Part shown: one piece after another, positions 8,517 to 17,361 of the stretch | Position numbering within the stretch: the first letter of the stretch is position 1 | Layout: the number at the start of each line of letters is the position of its first letter | From: Allotamlana fucoidanivorans | GTDB taxonomy: Bacteria; Bacteroidota; Bacteroidia; Flavobacteriales; Flavobacteriaceae | Direction: 5' to 3' | NCBI RefSeq assembly: GCF_045788535.1 | Contig: NZ_CP074074.1 | Location: 3,968,001 to 4,032,000 of the forward strand | DNA: 64,000 nt | Notes under the pieces: model-generated | The model's database searches: none | Told to the model about the DNA's origin: nothing | The model's input: only the letters and a program-made list of their open reading frames with translations | Program-made: the position numbers and the translations under genes

Positions 8517-9587
8517 TTAATTGAAATATATTTTTGATGCCCCTAAAGCCACTTCTTTAGAGTCTATTTTTTCCTGAGTTGTTACATCATAAATATTCAA
8601 TGTGCTCACATCTGAAAACGATGTGTTTGTTGCATATATACGATTATCTTCAACTTCCATAGCGTAAAGATACCCTTCAGCTGTAAGTATAGAAGAACTT
8701 GGTAATGCGGTTGCCTCTGCATTCATTTTAAAAATAGCTCCATTTAAGGCATAGTAAATCATATCGTCCTCATAAACCATTAGTGATGGGTGCTCGCCTT
8801 CTTCAAATGTTAATTCTAAATCAACCGATAAGGAACTTGTATTAATCATAGAAATACCTGCCTGTGTGTGTCCTGTAACATTCCAACTGGCATCATACAA
8901 TGTTCTTCCTTCCGATAAAACAACTAATGCTCCTGAATCACTAAAAAATAATTCATCTGGTCTATCTTTTACTACTATTTCCTTTACACTATCATCGTTT
9001 ATTGATATTACAGAAATGACATTATTGTTTGTATAAGCACCTTTATGAGACACAAATAATTTACCATCTTTTTCTATAATACGTTCTGGGCCATTACTAA
9101 CCGATATTGTTTTTATGAGCTGCAAACTATTTAAATCAATAACAGCCACAAAATCGTCCGTTTCATCCACAGCAGCCCCCCAGTTGGTTACATAGGCCTT
9201 ATCACCAACCACGGTTAAAAACCTTGGGGTTGCTAAACCTGTTGTAATTTCGCCTTCTTTTTTAAAGGTATACCTATCTACTACCGTAATAGTATTAGAA
9301 TTATCAACCACAATAAAAGCTTTTGCCTTTGAAAAAGCCATAGACTGAAGAAACGTACCTAATTCAGTCCCATTGACTTTTTTATAAATAAGGTTTTCAG
9401 AGTCACTAAAATCATTTGCAATAAAAGATATGGATCCTGTTCCTGCTCCTGAACCTTCACCACTTACCAAAATACCATTTTCATAATCGCCTTTTGGAAA
9501 TACCGTATCGTCATCATCTTGAGAACATGATTGTAGCAGCAACAAGCTTAAAATGAACAGTTTAAAAATTAACTTACTAAGTTTCAT
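8517..9587 (-). CDS. btuG: surface beta-propeller lipoprotein, BtuG-like (DUF5074/YncE type)
   Basis: A 356-residue lipoprotein: lipobox LLQSC (cysteine 21) followed directly by SQDDDD, a strong surface-export signal of Bacteroidota. The mature part repeats short strand blocks with the pattern of YncE/surface-layer propellers (DNSNTITVVDRYTFKKEGEI, DFVAVIDLNSLQLIKTISV, NNVISVISINDDSVKEIVV), predicting a seven-bladed beta-propeller. It starts 3 bases after btuB in the same operon under the cobalamin riboswitch. In Bacteroides the equivalent lipoprotein BtuG caps the BtuB barrel and binds B12 very tightly; I infer the same role. The symbol is by function and position, as sequence identity to BtuG cannot be computed here. 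Confidence 0.8.
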   Translation of the reverse strand: MKLSKLIFKLFILSLLLLQSCSQDDDDTVFPKGDYENGILVSGEGSGAGTGSISFIANDFSDSENLIYKKVNGTELGTFLQSMAFSKAKAFIVVDNSNTITVVDRYTFKKEGEITTGLATPRFLTVVGDKAYVTNWGAAVDETDDFVAVIDLNSLQLIKTISVSNGPERIIEKDGKLFVSHKGAYTNNNVISVISINDDSVKEIVVKDRPDELFFSDSGALVVLSEGRTLYDASWNVTGHTQAGISMINTSSLSVDLELTFEEGEHPSLMVYEDDMIYYALNGAIFKMNAEATALPSSSILTAEGYLYAMEVEDNRIYATNTSFSDVSTLNIYDVTTQEKIDSKEVALGASKIYFN

Positions 9588-9590
9588 ACT

Positions 9591-11462
9591 TTAAAATTTA
9601 TAATTGAGGTTTATATTAAAATTTCTATTGGGCATGGGGCGTCTAGGTCTAACAACATACTTTTCATTAAATAAGTTATTTATTTTTACCCCTAATGATA
9701 ATTGACTTTGCAGTGTGTGTAACACCTTAAAATCAACACCTGTATTAGCTACAAAAAAAGCTGGCACTACAAAATCTTCAGAATTACTGGCCGTTGTATA
9801 CACCATACCATTATAAAGCTGCTGGTAATACCATCCAAACAACTTATAATTATAACTTAAATTGGTTTTAAAAAGGTGTTCTGGCGTGAATATAACCTGC
9901 TTCTTTGTTGCTTCATCAATAGCTTGCGTAAAGCTATAATTTGCTTGTAATTTTACGATATGTTTGTGAAACTGCTCTTCTACACCAACCTGTATTTCTA
10001 CCCCTTTAGAGGTCACCTCATCAATATTTATAGGCACCCAAACACCAGGCCGTTCTGGATCTCCATTTGGAATCCATGTAATCTTATCGTTTGAGGCAAT
10101 ATAAAAAACACCTGCATCTACTGACACAACATCATTTTTAAACCCAATACCCAACTCTCCTTGTAAGGCCGATTCTGGTACTAAACTCAAATTACCTTGG
10201 CTAGGCCAATACAAATCATTATAAGTAGGCACCCTATAATTTTTTGAACCATTGGTTCTAATAAAAAATTGTGACGATGCTTTAAACTGAGCACCTAATG
10301 CATAGGTAAAGGGTATCTTATAATCTGAATTAAAATCTTGACGTACTTTTGCTTCGTAGTTAAGCCAGTCACTTAAATCATGCTTGTAAACAATTGATTG
10401 AGAAAATTGCTTTCGGTGCTTTTCTGAAATTTTATCTGCTTTCCCTAAGGTAGATTCGTATTCTGAGTACGACGTTATTTGAGCGTCTATACCTAAAAAT
10501 CTATAAGACAAATCATAATTGAAACGATAACGTTTAGCCCTTCCAAAATCATAATCATCAAATGCTCTATCTGCAAAATATCTATACGTCTCGAATAGGT
10601 AGGCCATTCTTGCCTCTTGCTTTAGTTTATACTTATTTTGGGTATATACCAATAAAAAATAATTATTAGAGTTCTGGTATTTATCTTTAGCCGTTTCAGG
10701 GTTTGGTAATTCCCCTGAAAAAAAGCGTTCTCCCCAATAATTGGAATTGTAAAATTTTAACTTAGAATATTTTGAGAGCAATAAAGCAGCATTAAAGTTT
10801 AAAGACAAATTTTTAAATGCCCCATTTTCATTTTTAAAATCGGTATCATACAACGGGTAATCATTTTCAGATTCGTTATAAGACACTCCTGCATTTATAG
10901 CTAATTTAGATTGAGACATTTTGAATTTATACAAACTATTGTATGCCTCAAAACTACCTGCCGAAAGCACAAATTGATGTGTTGTTTTTTTCTTAGCGCT
11001 AAAGACTAAATCATCATTTAAATGAATAGAGCCACCAATAGCCCCTGAGCCATACTCCAAACTACCACCACCACTTCTTATATCAATACCATCATACAAA
11101 CTCACGGTTAATGCGTTAAAATCTGTTTGACCATTATTTACAGCATTTATATTAATGCCGTTCCAAATAACCGCTGTATTTGTTGCACTAGTACCTCTAA
11201 AACTGGCAGAACTCACCCCGCTCACACCATTCTCTCTTAAATATAATGGTGAATTAAAACGTAACACATTTGTAAAAGACTCGGTATTTTTAAGTAATAC
11301 AGAATCGTTTAACGTTTGTACCTTATATCCTACAGAATGCTGTTTTAGTCTGGGATCCCCATGGATAACTACCTCTTTTAGAGTGTTAACCAACGTATCC
11401 TGTTGTGTAAAACCATCAAAACTGATGATGAGAGCAAGTATATAAAAAAAGGTTTGTTTCAT
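9591..11462 (-). CDS. btuB: TonB-dependent outer-membrane receptor, cobalamin (BtuB type)
   Basis: A 623-residue protein with a signal peptide (about 1-20), a TonB-box-like TLKEVVIHGD near residue 27, a plug domain to about residue 150 (with SFRGTSATNTAVIWNGININ and GGGSLEYGSGAIGGSIHL), and a 22-strand-type barrel ending in an aromatic residue (INLNYKF). It imports a substrate across the outer membrane with TonB energy. The cobalamin riboswitch in its 5' leader identifies the substrate as a corrinoid far better than the sequence itself. The downstream propeller lipoprotein and the divergent ABC importer complete the uptake route. Confidence 0.92.
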   Translation of the reverse strand: MKQTFFYILALIISFDGFTQQDTLVNTLKEVVIHGDPRLKQHSVGYKVQTLNDSVLLKNTESFTNVLRFNSPLYLRENGVSGVSSASFRGTSATNTAVIWNGININAVNNGQTDFNALTVSLYDGIDIRSGGGSLEYGSGAIGGSIHLNDDLVFSAKKKTTHQFVLSAGSFEAYNSLYKFKMSQSKLAINAGVSYNESENDYPLYDTDFKNENGAFKNLSLNFNAALLLSKYSKLKFYNSNYWGERFFSGELPNPETAKDKYQNSNNYFLLVYTQNKYKLKQEARMAYLFETYRYFADRAFDDYDFGRAKRYRFNYDLSYRFLGIDAQITSYSEYESTLGKADKISEKHRKQFSQSIVYKHDLSDWLNYEAKVRQDFNSDYKIPFTYALGAQFKASSQFFIRTNGSKNYRVPTYNDLYWPSQGNLSLVPESALQGELGIGFKNDVVSVDAGVFYIASNDKITWIPNGDPERPGVWVPINIDEVTSKGVEIQVGVEEQFHKHIVKLQANYSFTQAIDEATKKQVIFTPEHLFKTNLSYNYKLFGWYYQQLYNGMVYTTASNSEDFVVPAFFVANTGVDFKVLHTLQSQLSLGVKINNLFNEKYVVRPRRPMPNRNFNINLNYKF

Positions 11463-11469
11463 AATAATT

Positions 11470-11490
11470 AAACTTTTATCCCGAAAGTTT
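11470..11490 (-). promoter_or_regulatory. hairpin in front of btuB start, likely riboswitch expression platform
   Basis: A perfect 7-base stem AAACTTT / AAAGTTT with a 7-base loop lies just before the btuB ATG at 11462, with the 3' arm only 7 bases from the start codon. It has no following T run, so control by hiding the ribosome entry region is more likely than termination. Confidence 0.5.
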
Positions 11491-11510
11491 TAATAATTGA
11501 TTATGAATAT

Positions 11511-11665
11511 GGCAGGTCTCCTGACTTGCGTCTTCATGTTGGTCTTCCCAAAGAATTTCTTCAGTGACTTGAAGTTGAACATGAAGCTTTTTAGCTTACA
11601 GTTGCGGGAACAGTTCTGGACTTTAACCAGATTCCCTTTTAATCCAATCAACTCAAATTGATTAG
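11511..11665 (-). ncRNA. cobalamin riboswitch
   Basis: On the minus strand the leader of btuB carries the conserved cobalamin-aptamer blocks in order: AAAAGGGAA (near 11640), the TCTGG / CCAG pair, the B12 box core CCCGCAACTGT (11599-11610 region), the ATGAAGACGCAAGTCAG block and the closing GGAGACCTGCC (11511-11521 region). Adenosyl- or methylcobalamin binding would repress btuB-btuG. The outer limits are approximate. A short open frame through this stretch is an artefact of the structured RNA. Confidence 0.95.
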
Positions 11666-11680
11666 AACCAAAATTCGCCA

Positions 11681-11688
11681 CAAATGTA
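11681..11688 (-). promoter_or_regulatory. -7 promoter box of btuB leader
   Basis: TACATTTG on the minus strand matches TAnnTTTG and sits just upstream of the riboswitch, predicting transcription from about 11677 and a leader of roughly 215 bases that contains the whole aptamer. No convincing TTG -33 element is seen. Confidence 0.6.
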
Positions 11689-11806
11689 CTACCTATTTTT
11701 AGAATGATGGAGATTTTATCTGTTAATTTTTAATGAGTCTCTTAAAGATATCTTGTGTACTATAACTAAAATCACCCCTATCTTAATGTAGCAAACAACG
11801 CGAAAT

Positions 11807-11851
11807 CTGATTTTTATTATTGCATTACAAATAAGCGTTATTAAAAATCAG
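11807..11851. repeat. inverted repeat in btuB/btuF divergent spacer
   Basis: Two 17-base arms, CTGATTTTTATTATTGC and GCGTTATTAAAAATCAG, are complementary at 14 of 17 positions with a perfect outer 10 bp and an 11-base loop. A smaller one follows at 11874-11899 (AACGG / CCGTT). The 11463-11941 gap otherwise holds the riboswitch and promoter of btuB; no TAnnTTTG box facing btuF was found. The repeats could be an operator or leader structure for btuFCD. Confidence 0.45.
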
Positions 11852-11941
11852 AGCTAGAAAACGTAAAAATTATAACGGATTTAAACCTTAAAAACCGTTT
11901 ATTTAAAAAAATTTAAGACCTTTAAACTCCAAAAACTAACT

Positions 11942-13081
11942 ATGCGCTTACTCTGTTTTTTTCTTTTAGGTATTTTTCTATGCTCAGCTTGCAAAGAACA
12001 AAAAAAAGAAAAGTCTAATCTTGTCGTGCATGAAGGAATAAAAGAAACTCTTAAGTATGCTAAAGGATTTTCAATTACCTATCATAAAAATTATACTGAA
12101 ATTATAGTGTCTTCACCATACCCCAAGAGTAAGGAAAATTACCGCTATATAGTAACTACCAATACAAGTAATATACCTAAAAATGGCGTTTCTGACATTA
12201 CTGTTACACTTCCCATAGAAAAATTAGTGGTGATGTCTACCACCAATATCCCTGCTTTAGAATATCTTGACGTTGATGATAAATTGGTTGGATTTCCAAG
12301 TACCAGATTTATCTCTTCTGAAAAAACGCGAGCCCGTGTTGATAGTGGCGCTATAAAAGATCTGAATAACGATTTAGATCTAAATATGGAATTACTGTTA
12401 GACTTACAACCTGATTTGGTTATTGGATTTTCCGTCAATGGCAACGACAAAACATTAAATCAAATTAAAAAGTTTGGAATTCCTGTAGTTTTAGATGGTG
12501 CTTGGACCGAAGCTCACCCGCTAGGAAGTGCTGAATGGGTTAAATTTATTGCAGCTTTTTTCAACAAAAAAGACAAGGCCGATAGTATTTTTAATACCAT
12601 AGAAACAAACTACCTACAAGCAAAACAATTAGCCTTAAACGCCACTAAACGACCTGTAGTTTTATCGGGCTCCATGTTTAAAGAGGTTTGGAATGTGCCA
12701 GGAGGAAAAAGTTTTGTAGCTAAATATCTGGAAGATGCCAATACCAATTATTTATGGAAAGACACTGATACCAACGGCAGCTTACAATTTAATTTTGAAA
12801 ACGTTCTTGAAAAAGCTCAAAACGCTGAACTATGGATTGGTGCGGGGGCATTTAATAGTAGAGAACAAATGGCAAATCAACACAAAGGTTACACGTATTT
12901 TGATGCCTTTAAAAACAAAAACATATTCACTTATACCAATAAAATAGGCCCAGATGGCGGTTTGTTATATTATGAATTAGGCCCTTTAAGACCCGACTTT
13001 ATTTTAAAAGACATTATTCATATAGCACATCCCGACCTGCTTCCTAATTATAACAATTTCTTTTTTAAACGTTTAGAATAG
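11942..13081 (+). CDS. btuF: cobalamin-type ABC transporter substrate-binding lipoprotein
   Basis: A 379-residue lipoprotein (lipobox LCSAC, cysteine near 17, followed by KEQKKEK). It belongs to the periplasmic-binding-protein-2 fold used for B12 and ferric siderophores: IEKLVVMSTTNIPALEYLDVDDKLVG opens the first lobe, LLLDLQPDLVIGF ends the first strand set, and the long linker helix and second lobe follow. It would capture the ligand after outer-membrane passage and hand it to BtuCD. It is read divergently from the riboswitch-controlled btuB, and its stop codon TAG abuts the GTG start of the permease, so the three ABC genes form one operon. Cobalamin is inferred from context; iron complexes are the alternative. 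Confidence 0.85.
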   Translation: MRLLCFFLLGIFLCSACKEQKKEKSNLVVHEGIKETLKYAKGFSITYHKNYTEIIVSSPYPKSKENYRYIVTTNTSNIPKNGVSDITVTLPIEKLVVMSTTNIPALEYLDVDDKLVGFPSTRFISSEKTRARVDSGAIKDLNNDLDLNMELLLDLQPDLVIGFSVNGNDKTLNQIKKFGIPVVLDGAWTEAHPLGSAEWVKFIAAFFNKKDKADSIFNTIETNYLQAKQLALNATKRPVVLSGSMFKEVWNVPGGKSFVAKYLEDANTNYLWKDTDTNGSLQFNFENVLEKAQNAELWIGAGAFNSREQMANQHKGYTYFDAFKNKNIFTYTNKIGPDGGLLYYELGPLRPDFILKDIIHIAHPDLLPNYNNFFFKRLE

Positions 13082-14110
13082 GTGTTCTATCAAAATAAAT
13101 ACACGCTTTCTTTTATTGTACTTGGCATACTGCTTATTGCTTGCTTTTTTGTAAACATAAGTCTAGGCTCTATTTCTATTCCAAACAAGGTTATCTTTAA
13201 TAGTCTATTTGGTACGGTGGAGAATATCTCATGGAAATACATTGTTTTAGATTATAGATTACCAAAAGCGTTTACCTCCATTATTGTAGGTTCGGGTTTA
13301 GGCATTTCAGGACTTATGATGCAAACCCTCTTTAGAAATCCGCTGGCAGGCCCTTTTGTTTTAGGCATTACCTCTGGCGCTAGTTTAGGAGTGGCTATTG
13401 TTACCTTAGGAACCTCTGTTTTTAGTGGCGTACTTTGGGGTTTATTAGCTTCCAAATGGAGTATTGTAATTGCTGCTACTTTAGGGAGTTTTTTAGTGCT
13501 GCTTACGGTGCTTATTGTATCCACCAAAGTAAGAGATGCTATGGCAATTTTAATTATAGGCCTTATGTTTGGTAGTATTTCAGCGGCTGTGGTTAACGTA
13601 CTCTCCTATTTTAGTTCGGCAGAAGAATTGCAACAGTATATTTTTTGGGGATTTGGAAGCCTAGGAAACCTATCATGGTACGAATTGTTTATTTTATTCG
13701 TTATTTATAGTATAGGTATCCTAATAAGTTTAATGTCTATAAAAAGTTTGAACTCCTTATTATTGGGAGAAAACTATGCAAAGAGTTTGGGACTAAACAT
13801 AAAAAAGAGTAGATTCTTAATCATTATATCAACAAGTTTGTTAGCAGGTACCATTACTGCTTTTTCAGGTCCTATTGCTTTTATAGGTTTAGCGGTACCG
13901 CATATTACAAGACAGCTTTTTAGCACCTCAAACCATAAAATTTTGGTGCCCGCAGTATTCTTATTGGGAGCCATTATTATGCTCATTTGTGATAGCATTG
14001 CGCAATTACCAGCAAGTGATTACACCTTACCTATAAATGCCATAACCTCTTTAATTGGAGCTCCTGTGGTTATTTGGTTATTGGTTAGAAAGCGTAAAAT
14101 GATGTTTTAA
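13082..14110 (+). CDS. btuC: ABC transporter permease, FecCD/BtuC family
   Basis: A 342-residue integral membrane protein of the FecCD family with about ten hydrophobic helices. Family blocks are clear: DYRLPKAFTSIIVGSGLGISGLMMQTLFRNPLAGP near residues 55-95, ASLGVAIV, and GPIAFIGLAVPHITRQLF around 265, the coupling-helix region that contacts the ATPase. The start is GTG directly after the btuF stop, and it overlaps the ATPase start by one base. It forms the inner-membrane channel of the presumed B12 importer. Confidence 0.9.
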   Translation: MFYQNKYTLSFIVLGILLIACFFVNISLGSISIPNKVIFNSLFGTVENISWKYIVLDYRLPKAFTSIIVGSGLGISGLMMQTLFRNPLAGPFVLGITSGASLGVAIVTLGTSVFSGVLWGLLASKWSIVIAATLGSFLVLLTVLIVSTKVRDAMAILIIGLMFGSISAAVVNVLSYFSSAEELQQYIFWGFGSLGNLSWYELFILFVIYSIGILISLMSIKSLNSLLLGENYAKSLGLNIKKSRFLIIISTSLLAGTITAFSGPIAFIGLAVPHITRQLFSTSNHKILVPAVFLLGAIIMLICDSIAQLPASDYTLPINAITSLIGAPVVIWLLVRKRKMMF

Positions 14111-14904
14111 TGACTCTTTCAAAAAAACATATCGTCTTAAAAACTGAAAATCTATCAATAGGTTACACCTCTAAAAAAGAGACTAATACAATTGCTTCTC
14201 ATATTAACATAGAACTTTGTAAAGGAGAACTTGTAGGATTAGTAGGCGCTAATGGTATTGGTAAATCTACACTTTTAAGAACGTTAACCGATGTGCAGCC
14301 AGAATTAGAAGGAGATATCCTTTTAAACAATAAACCTTTAAAAACATATTCTAATATTCAATTAGCCAAAGCCTTAAGCTTGGTACTAACAGAAACATTA
14401 TCATCAAAAAACTTAACCGTTTTTGAATTGGTAGCTTTGGGTAGACAACCCTACACCAATTGGCTTGGAAGCTTTTCAAATACCGATATTAAAATCATAC
14501 ACAAGTCACTCCAACTTATTAATATTGAAGCTTTAAAAGATAAGAAGTGTTTTGAACTTAGTGACGGACAACTTCAAAAAGCCATGATTGCGAGAGCCTT
14601 AGCGCAAGACACCGATGTTATCATACTAGATGAACCAACAACACATTTAGACATGTATCATAAGGCCTATATTTTAAAGTTGCTTCAAAAACTAGCTAAA
14701 GAGACCAATAAAACCATTTTATTTTCATCACATGAAATTGAGTTAGCCATTCAATTATGCGACAAAATGGTAGTGATGACTCAAGGTCAAGTAACTTCAG
14801 ATATCCCTTGCAACCTAATTACCAATGGTACTTTTGAAAGACTTTTTCCTAAGGATTTAATTGCCTTTGATAAGAAAACAGGAAGTTTTAAGGTTAAAAA
14901 ATAA
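14110..14904 (+). CDS. btuD: ABC transporter ATP-binding protein, BtuD/FepC type
   Basis: A 264-residue ATPase with Walker A GLVGANGIGKSTLLRTL (about 43-60), a signature motif changed from LSGGQ to LSDGQ (LSDGQLQKAMIARAL, about 154-168), Walker B DVIILDEPTTHLD and the H-loop SSHE. The ATG overlaps the permease stop codon by one base (TAATG). It powers import by the neighbouring BtuC-type permease. The aspartate in the signature loop also occurs in other members of the group and is not a sign of loss of function. Confidence 0.9.
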   Translation: MTLSKKHIVLKTENLSIGYTSKKETNTIASHINIELCKGELVGLVGANGIGKSTLLRTLTDVQPELEGDILLNNKPLKTYSNIQLAKALSLVLTETLSSKNLTVFELVALGRQPYTNWLGSFSNTDIKIIHKSLQLINIEALKDKKCFELSDGQLQKAMIARALAQDTDVIILDEPTTHLDMYHKAYILKLLQKLAKETNKTILFSSHEIELAIQLCDKMVVMTQGQVTSDIPCNLITNGTFERLFPKDLIAFDKKTGSFKVKK

Positions 14905-15001
14905 GAATTTATAAAATCCGTTTTCAAAAATTAAATCTTACTTCGGGCAGTTTCTATCTTCAAACTAAAAAAATTATATTTGAAAATATTTCTATTTTTT
15001 A

Positions 15002-16387
15002 ATGAACGACAGCCTTATTCTCATTCTTGCCATTATCATTTCAGCCATTGTTGGAGGTTATATAGGTATGCTTATCTCAAAACTTAAAAGTAAAGGAGAA
15101 ACCAGTGGTTTAATAGTATTAAATTCTAATTTGGAACAGCAATTACAAGATGCTAAAAACACTTTTGAAGCTGAATTAAATAAACAAGCTGAGTTTTTTA
15201 AACTTCAAATAAATGAACTCCGCGAAACAATTTCTAAAATTGAAAATGAACGCGAAAATATACGCCGTGAAAAGGATTTCTTAAATGCCGAATTAACAAG
15301 AAAAAATACCGAGTTTGAAAATCTTACTCAAAAGAATGCAGAGCAAAAAGCTGAAGTAGAACAGCTTCAGGAAAAATTTACTAAAGAATTTGAAAATTTA
15401 GCCAATAAAATATTAGATGAAAAGTCTGAAAAATTCACCATTCAGAATAAAGAAAACATCAAAAATATTTTAAATCCGCTACAAGAGAAAATTCAAGTTT
15501 TCGAACAAAAAGTTGAAGCTTCTCAAAAGGAAAGTATCAGCATGCATTCGGCTTTAAAAGAGCAATTATTAGGCTTAAAAGATTTAAATCAACAAATGAC
15601 CAAAGAGGCCACTAACCTTACCCGAGCTTTAAAAGGCAACAGTAAAATGCAAGGGAATTGGGGCGAATTGGTACTTGAGCATGTTTTAGAAAAATCGGGC
15701 TTAGAAAAAGACCGTGAGTACTTTGTACAACAAAGCTTTACACGTGAAGACGGCTCTCGTGTATTACCCGATGTAGTGTTGCATCTTCCTGATGACAAAC
15801 GCATGATTATTGATAGTAAAGTTTCTTTAGTCGATTATGAACGCTACGTTAATGCTGAAGAAGATGACAAACCTGCTTACCTTAAAGCACACGTTAATTC
15901 CGTTAGAAAACACGTAGACCAACTGGCGGAGAAAAACTATCAAGATTTATATGATGAATCTCCGGACTTTGTATTATTATTCATTCCTATTGAAACTGCT
16001 TTTGCTGTAGTAGTAAATGAAAACAATAGTATTTATAACAAAGCTTTTGAGAAAAATATTGTTATTGTAACGCCTTCAACATTACTAGCAACACTGCGTA
16101 CTATAGACACTATGTGGAACAATGAAAAACAACAGCGTAACGCTATTGAAATTGCCAGGCAGGCAGGAGCTTTATACGACAAATTTGAAGGCTTAATGAA
16201 CGACCTTATTGGTGTTGGTAAAAAAATTGACGCTACTAAATCAGACTATAATGCCGCTATGAATAAGCTTTTTGAAGGTAGAGGTAATTTAATTACCAGC
16301 GTTGAAAAACTAAAAAAAATGGGGGCAAAAGCAAAAAAATCACTTCCAGAACCTATACTGAAGCGCGCTCAAGAAGACGAGATTTAA
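15002..16387 (+). CDS. rmuC: DNA recombination protein RmuC
   Basis: A 461-residue protein. Residues 3-25 form a membrane anchor (LILILAIIISAIVGGYIGMLI), residues 30-200 a long coiled coil rich in E, K, Q and N, and from about 210 comes the RmuC domain with NSKMQGNWGELVLEHVLEKS, DVVLHLPDDKRMIIDSKVSL and FVLLFIPIETAF, which carries the PD-(D/E)xK-like core. RmuC limits certain inversion or rearrangement events in E. coli; the exact reaction is unsettled. The window gives it no partner: a 97-base gap separates it from btuD, and two small genes follow closely. Confidence 0.93.
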   Translation: MNDSLILILAIIISAIVGGYIGMLISKLKSKGETSGLIVLNSNLEQQLQDAKNTFEAELNKQAEFFKLQINELRETISKIENERENIRREKDFLNAELTRKNTEFENLTQKNAEQKAEVEQLQEKFTKEFENLANKILDEKSEKFTIQNKENIKNILNPLQEKIQVFEQKVEASQKESISMHSALKEQLLGLKDLNQQMTKEATNLTRALKGNSKMQGNWGELVLEHVLEKSGLEKDREYFVQQSFTREDGSRVLPDVVLHLPDDKRMIIDSKVSLVDYERYVNAEEDDKPAYLKAHVNSVRKHVDQLAEKNYQDLYDESPDFVLLFIPIETAFAVVVNENNSIYNKAFEKNIVIVTPSTLLATLRTIDTMWNNEKQQRNAIEIARQAGALYDKFEGLMNDLIGVGKKIDATKSDYNAAMNKLFEGRGNLITSVEKLKKMGAKAKKSLPEPILKRAQEDEI

Positions 16388-16409
16388 AAAGCATTAAAAT
16401 ATAAATATC

Positions 16410-16769
16410 ATGAAAATTTTAACCAAAATAATCATCGGTCTAGTAGTCATTTTCATAGGCTATTTTTGCTTTCTATATTTTGCAAAATATAGCGAAGGCG
16501 TTAGAGCGGGTGAACTTGTTAAATTTAGTCGTAAAGGAGTTATCATAAAAACCTGGGAAGGTGAGATAAGTCAAGGCGTTTCAGATTCTCAATTCTTTAG
16601 ATTTTCTGTAGAAGACTCAGAAAATAAAGTTATTAAAGACCTAAATGACTTACAAGGCCAATATGTAAAACTTTACTATTATGAGCGTTACAAAACGTTC
16701 TTTTGGTTAGGAGACACCAAATATTTCATAACAAAGGTTGAAAAAACAGACAGAAACTTAAATAAATAA
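16410..16769 (+). CDS. small membrane-anchored protein of unknown function
   Basis: A 119-residue protein with one N-terminal membrane helix (residues 3-25, ILTKIIIGLVVIFIGYFCFLYF) and a compact, probably beta-rich, periplasmic domain (VKFSRKGVIIKTWEGEISQG, GQYVKLYYYERYKTFFWLGDTKYFI). Close relatives in flavobacteria are often labelled 6-phosphogluconate dehydrogenase, but nothing in this sequence resembles that 470-residue enzyme; there is no Rossmann motif. It lies 22 bases after rmuC and 6 bases before a thioesterase gene, so it is likely in their transcript. Confidence 0.75.
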   Translation: MKILTKIIIGLVVIFIGYFCFLYFAKYSEGVRAGELVKFSRKGVIIKTWEGEISQGVSDSQFFRFSVEDSENKVIKDLNDLQGQYVKLYYYERYKTFFWLGDTKYFITKVEKTDRNLNK

Positions 16770-16775
16770 AATTAC

Positions 16776-17312
16776 ATGTTTAAACACGCTAAAGAATCTC
16801 AAGTTGAAATTACACAACTTATGTTACCATCGCACTCAAATTTTAGTGGTAAAATTCACGGAGGGCATATTTTGAATTTGATGGATCAAATAGCCTTTGC
16901 CTGTGCTTCAAAGCACTCCAACCACTATTGTGTAACAGCCTCAGTAAATCGGGTAGATTTTTTAAATCCTATAGAAGTTGGTGAATTAGTGACCTTAAAA
17001 GCTTCTATAAATTATACAGGAAAAACCTCTATGGTGGTAGGTTTACGTGTAGAGTCTGAAAATATTCAAAGAGGAGAAGTAAAGCACTGTAATTCTTCTT
17101 ATTTCACCATGGTAGCTAAAGATGAAAATGGTAAAAATGCTTTGGTACCAGGTTTAATTCTCGATAGTGTGCAAAGCATACGTCGATTTGCCAGAAGTAT
17201 AGCACGACAAGAACAAGCTAAAACGCGAACTACAAAATTTAAGTCTTCTGAATTTAAAATTGAAGAACATATTGAACATATTAAAACTCAAAATGCCCAG
17301 ATAGCCCTTTAG
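16776..17312 (+). CDS. acyl-CoA thioesterase, hotdog fold
   Basis: A 178-residue cytoplasmic hotdog-fold protein of the YciA/Acot type. SNFSGKIHGGHILNLMDQIAFACASKHS (about 21-48) contains the conserved N-F/G-HGG...D segment in which the aspartate is catalytic, and VTASVNRVDFLNPIEVGELVTLKA follows as the second core strand block. It hydrolyses acyl-CoA to free acid and CoA; chain-length preference cannot be read. The C-terminal 40 residues are charged and extend past the fold. It follows the small membrane protein gene by 6 bases. Confidence 0.9.
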   Translation: MFKHAKESQVEITQLMLPSHSNFSGKIHGGHILNLMDQIAFACASKHSNHYCVTASVNRVDFLNPIEVGELVTLKASINYTGKTSMVVGLRVESENIQRGEVKHCNSSYFTMVAKDENGKNALVPGLILDSVQSIRRFARSIARQEQAKTRTTKFKSSEFKIEEHIEHIKTQNAQIAL

Positions 17313-17361
17313 GTGATTTCTATTTGAATAATTAAATTAGTTTTTTTTACTATATTTAATT

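Noticed and set aside
11490..11681. 63-codon open frame on the minus strand in front of btuB
   Set aside because: It coincides with the cobalamin riboswitch and the composition is that of structured RNA; the start codon falls inside the -7 box.
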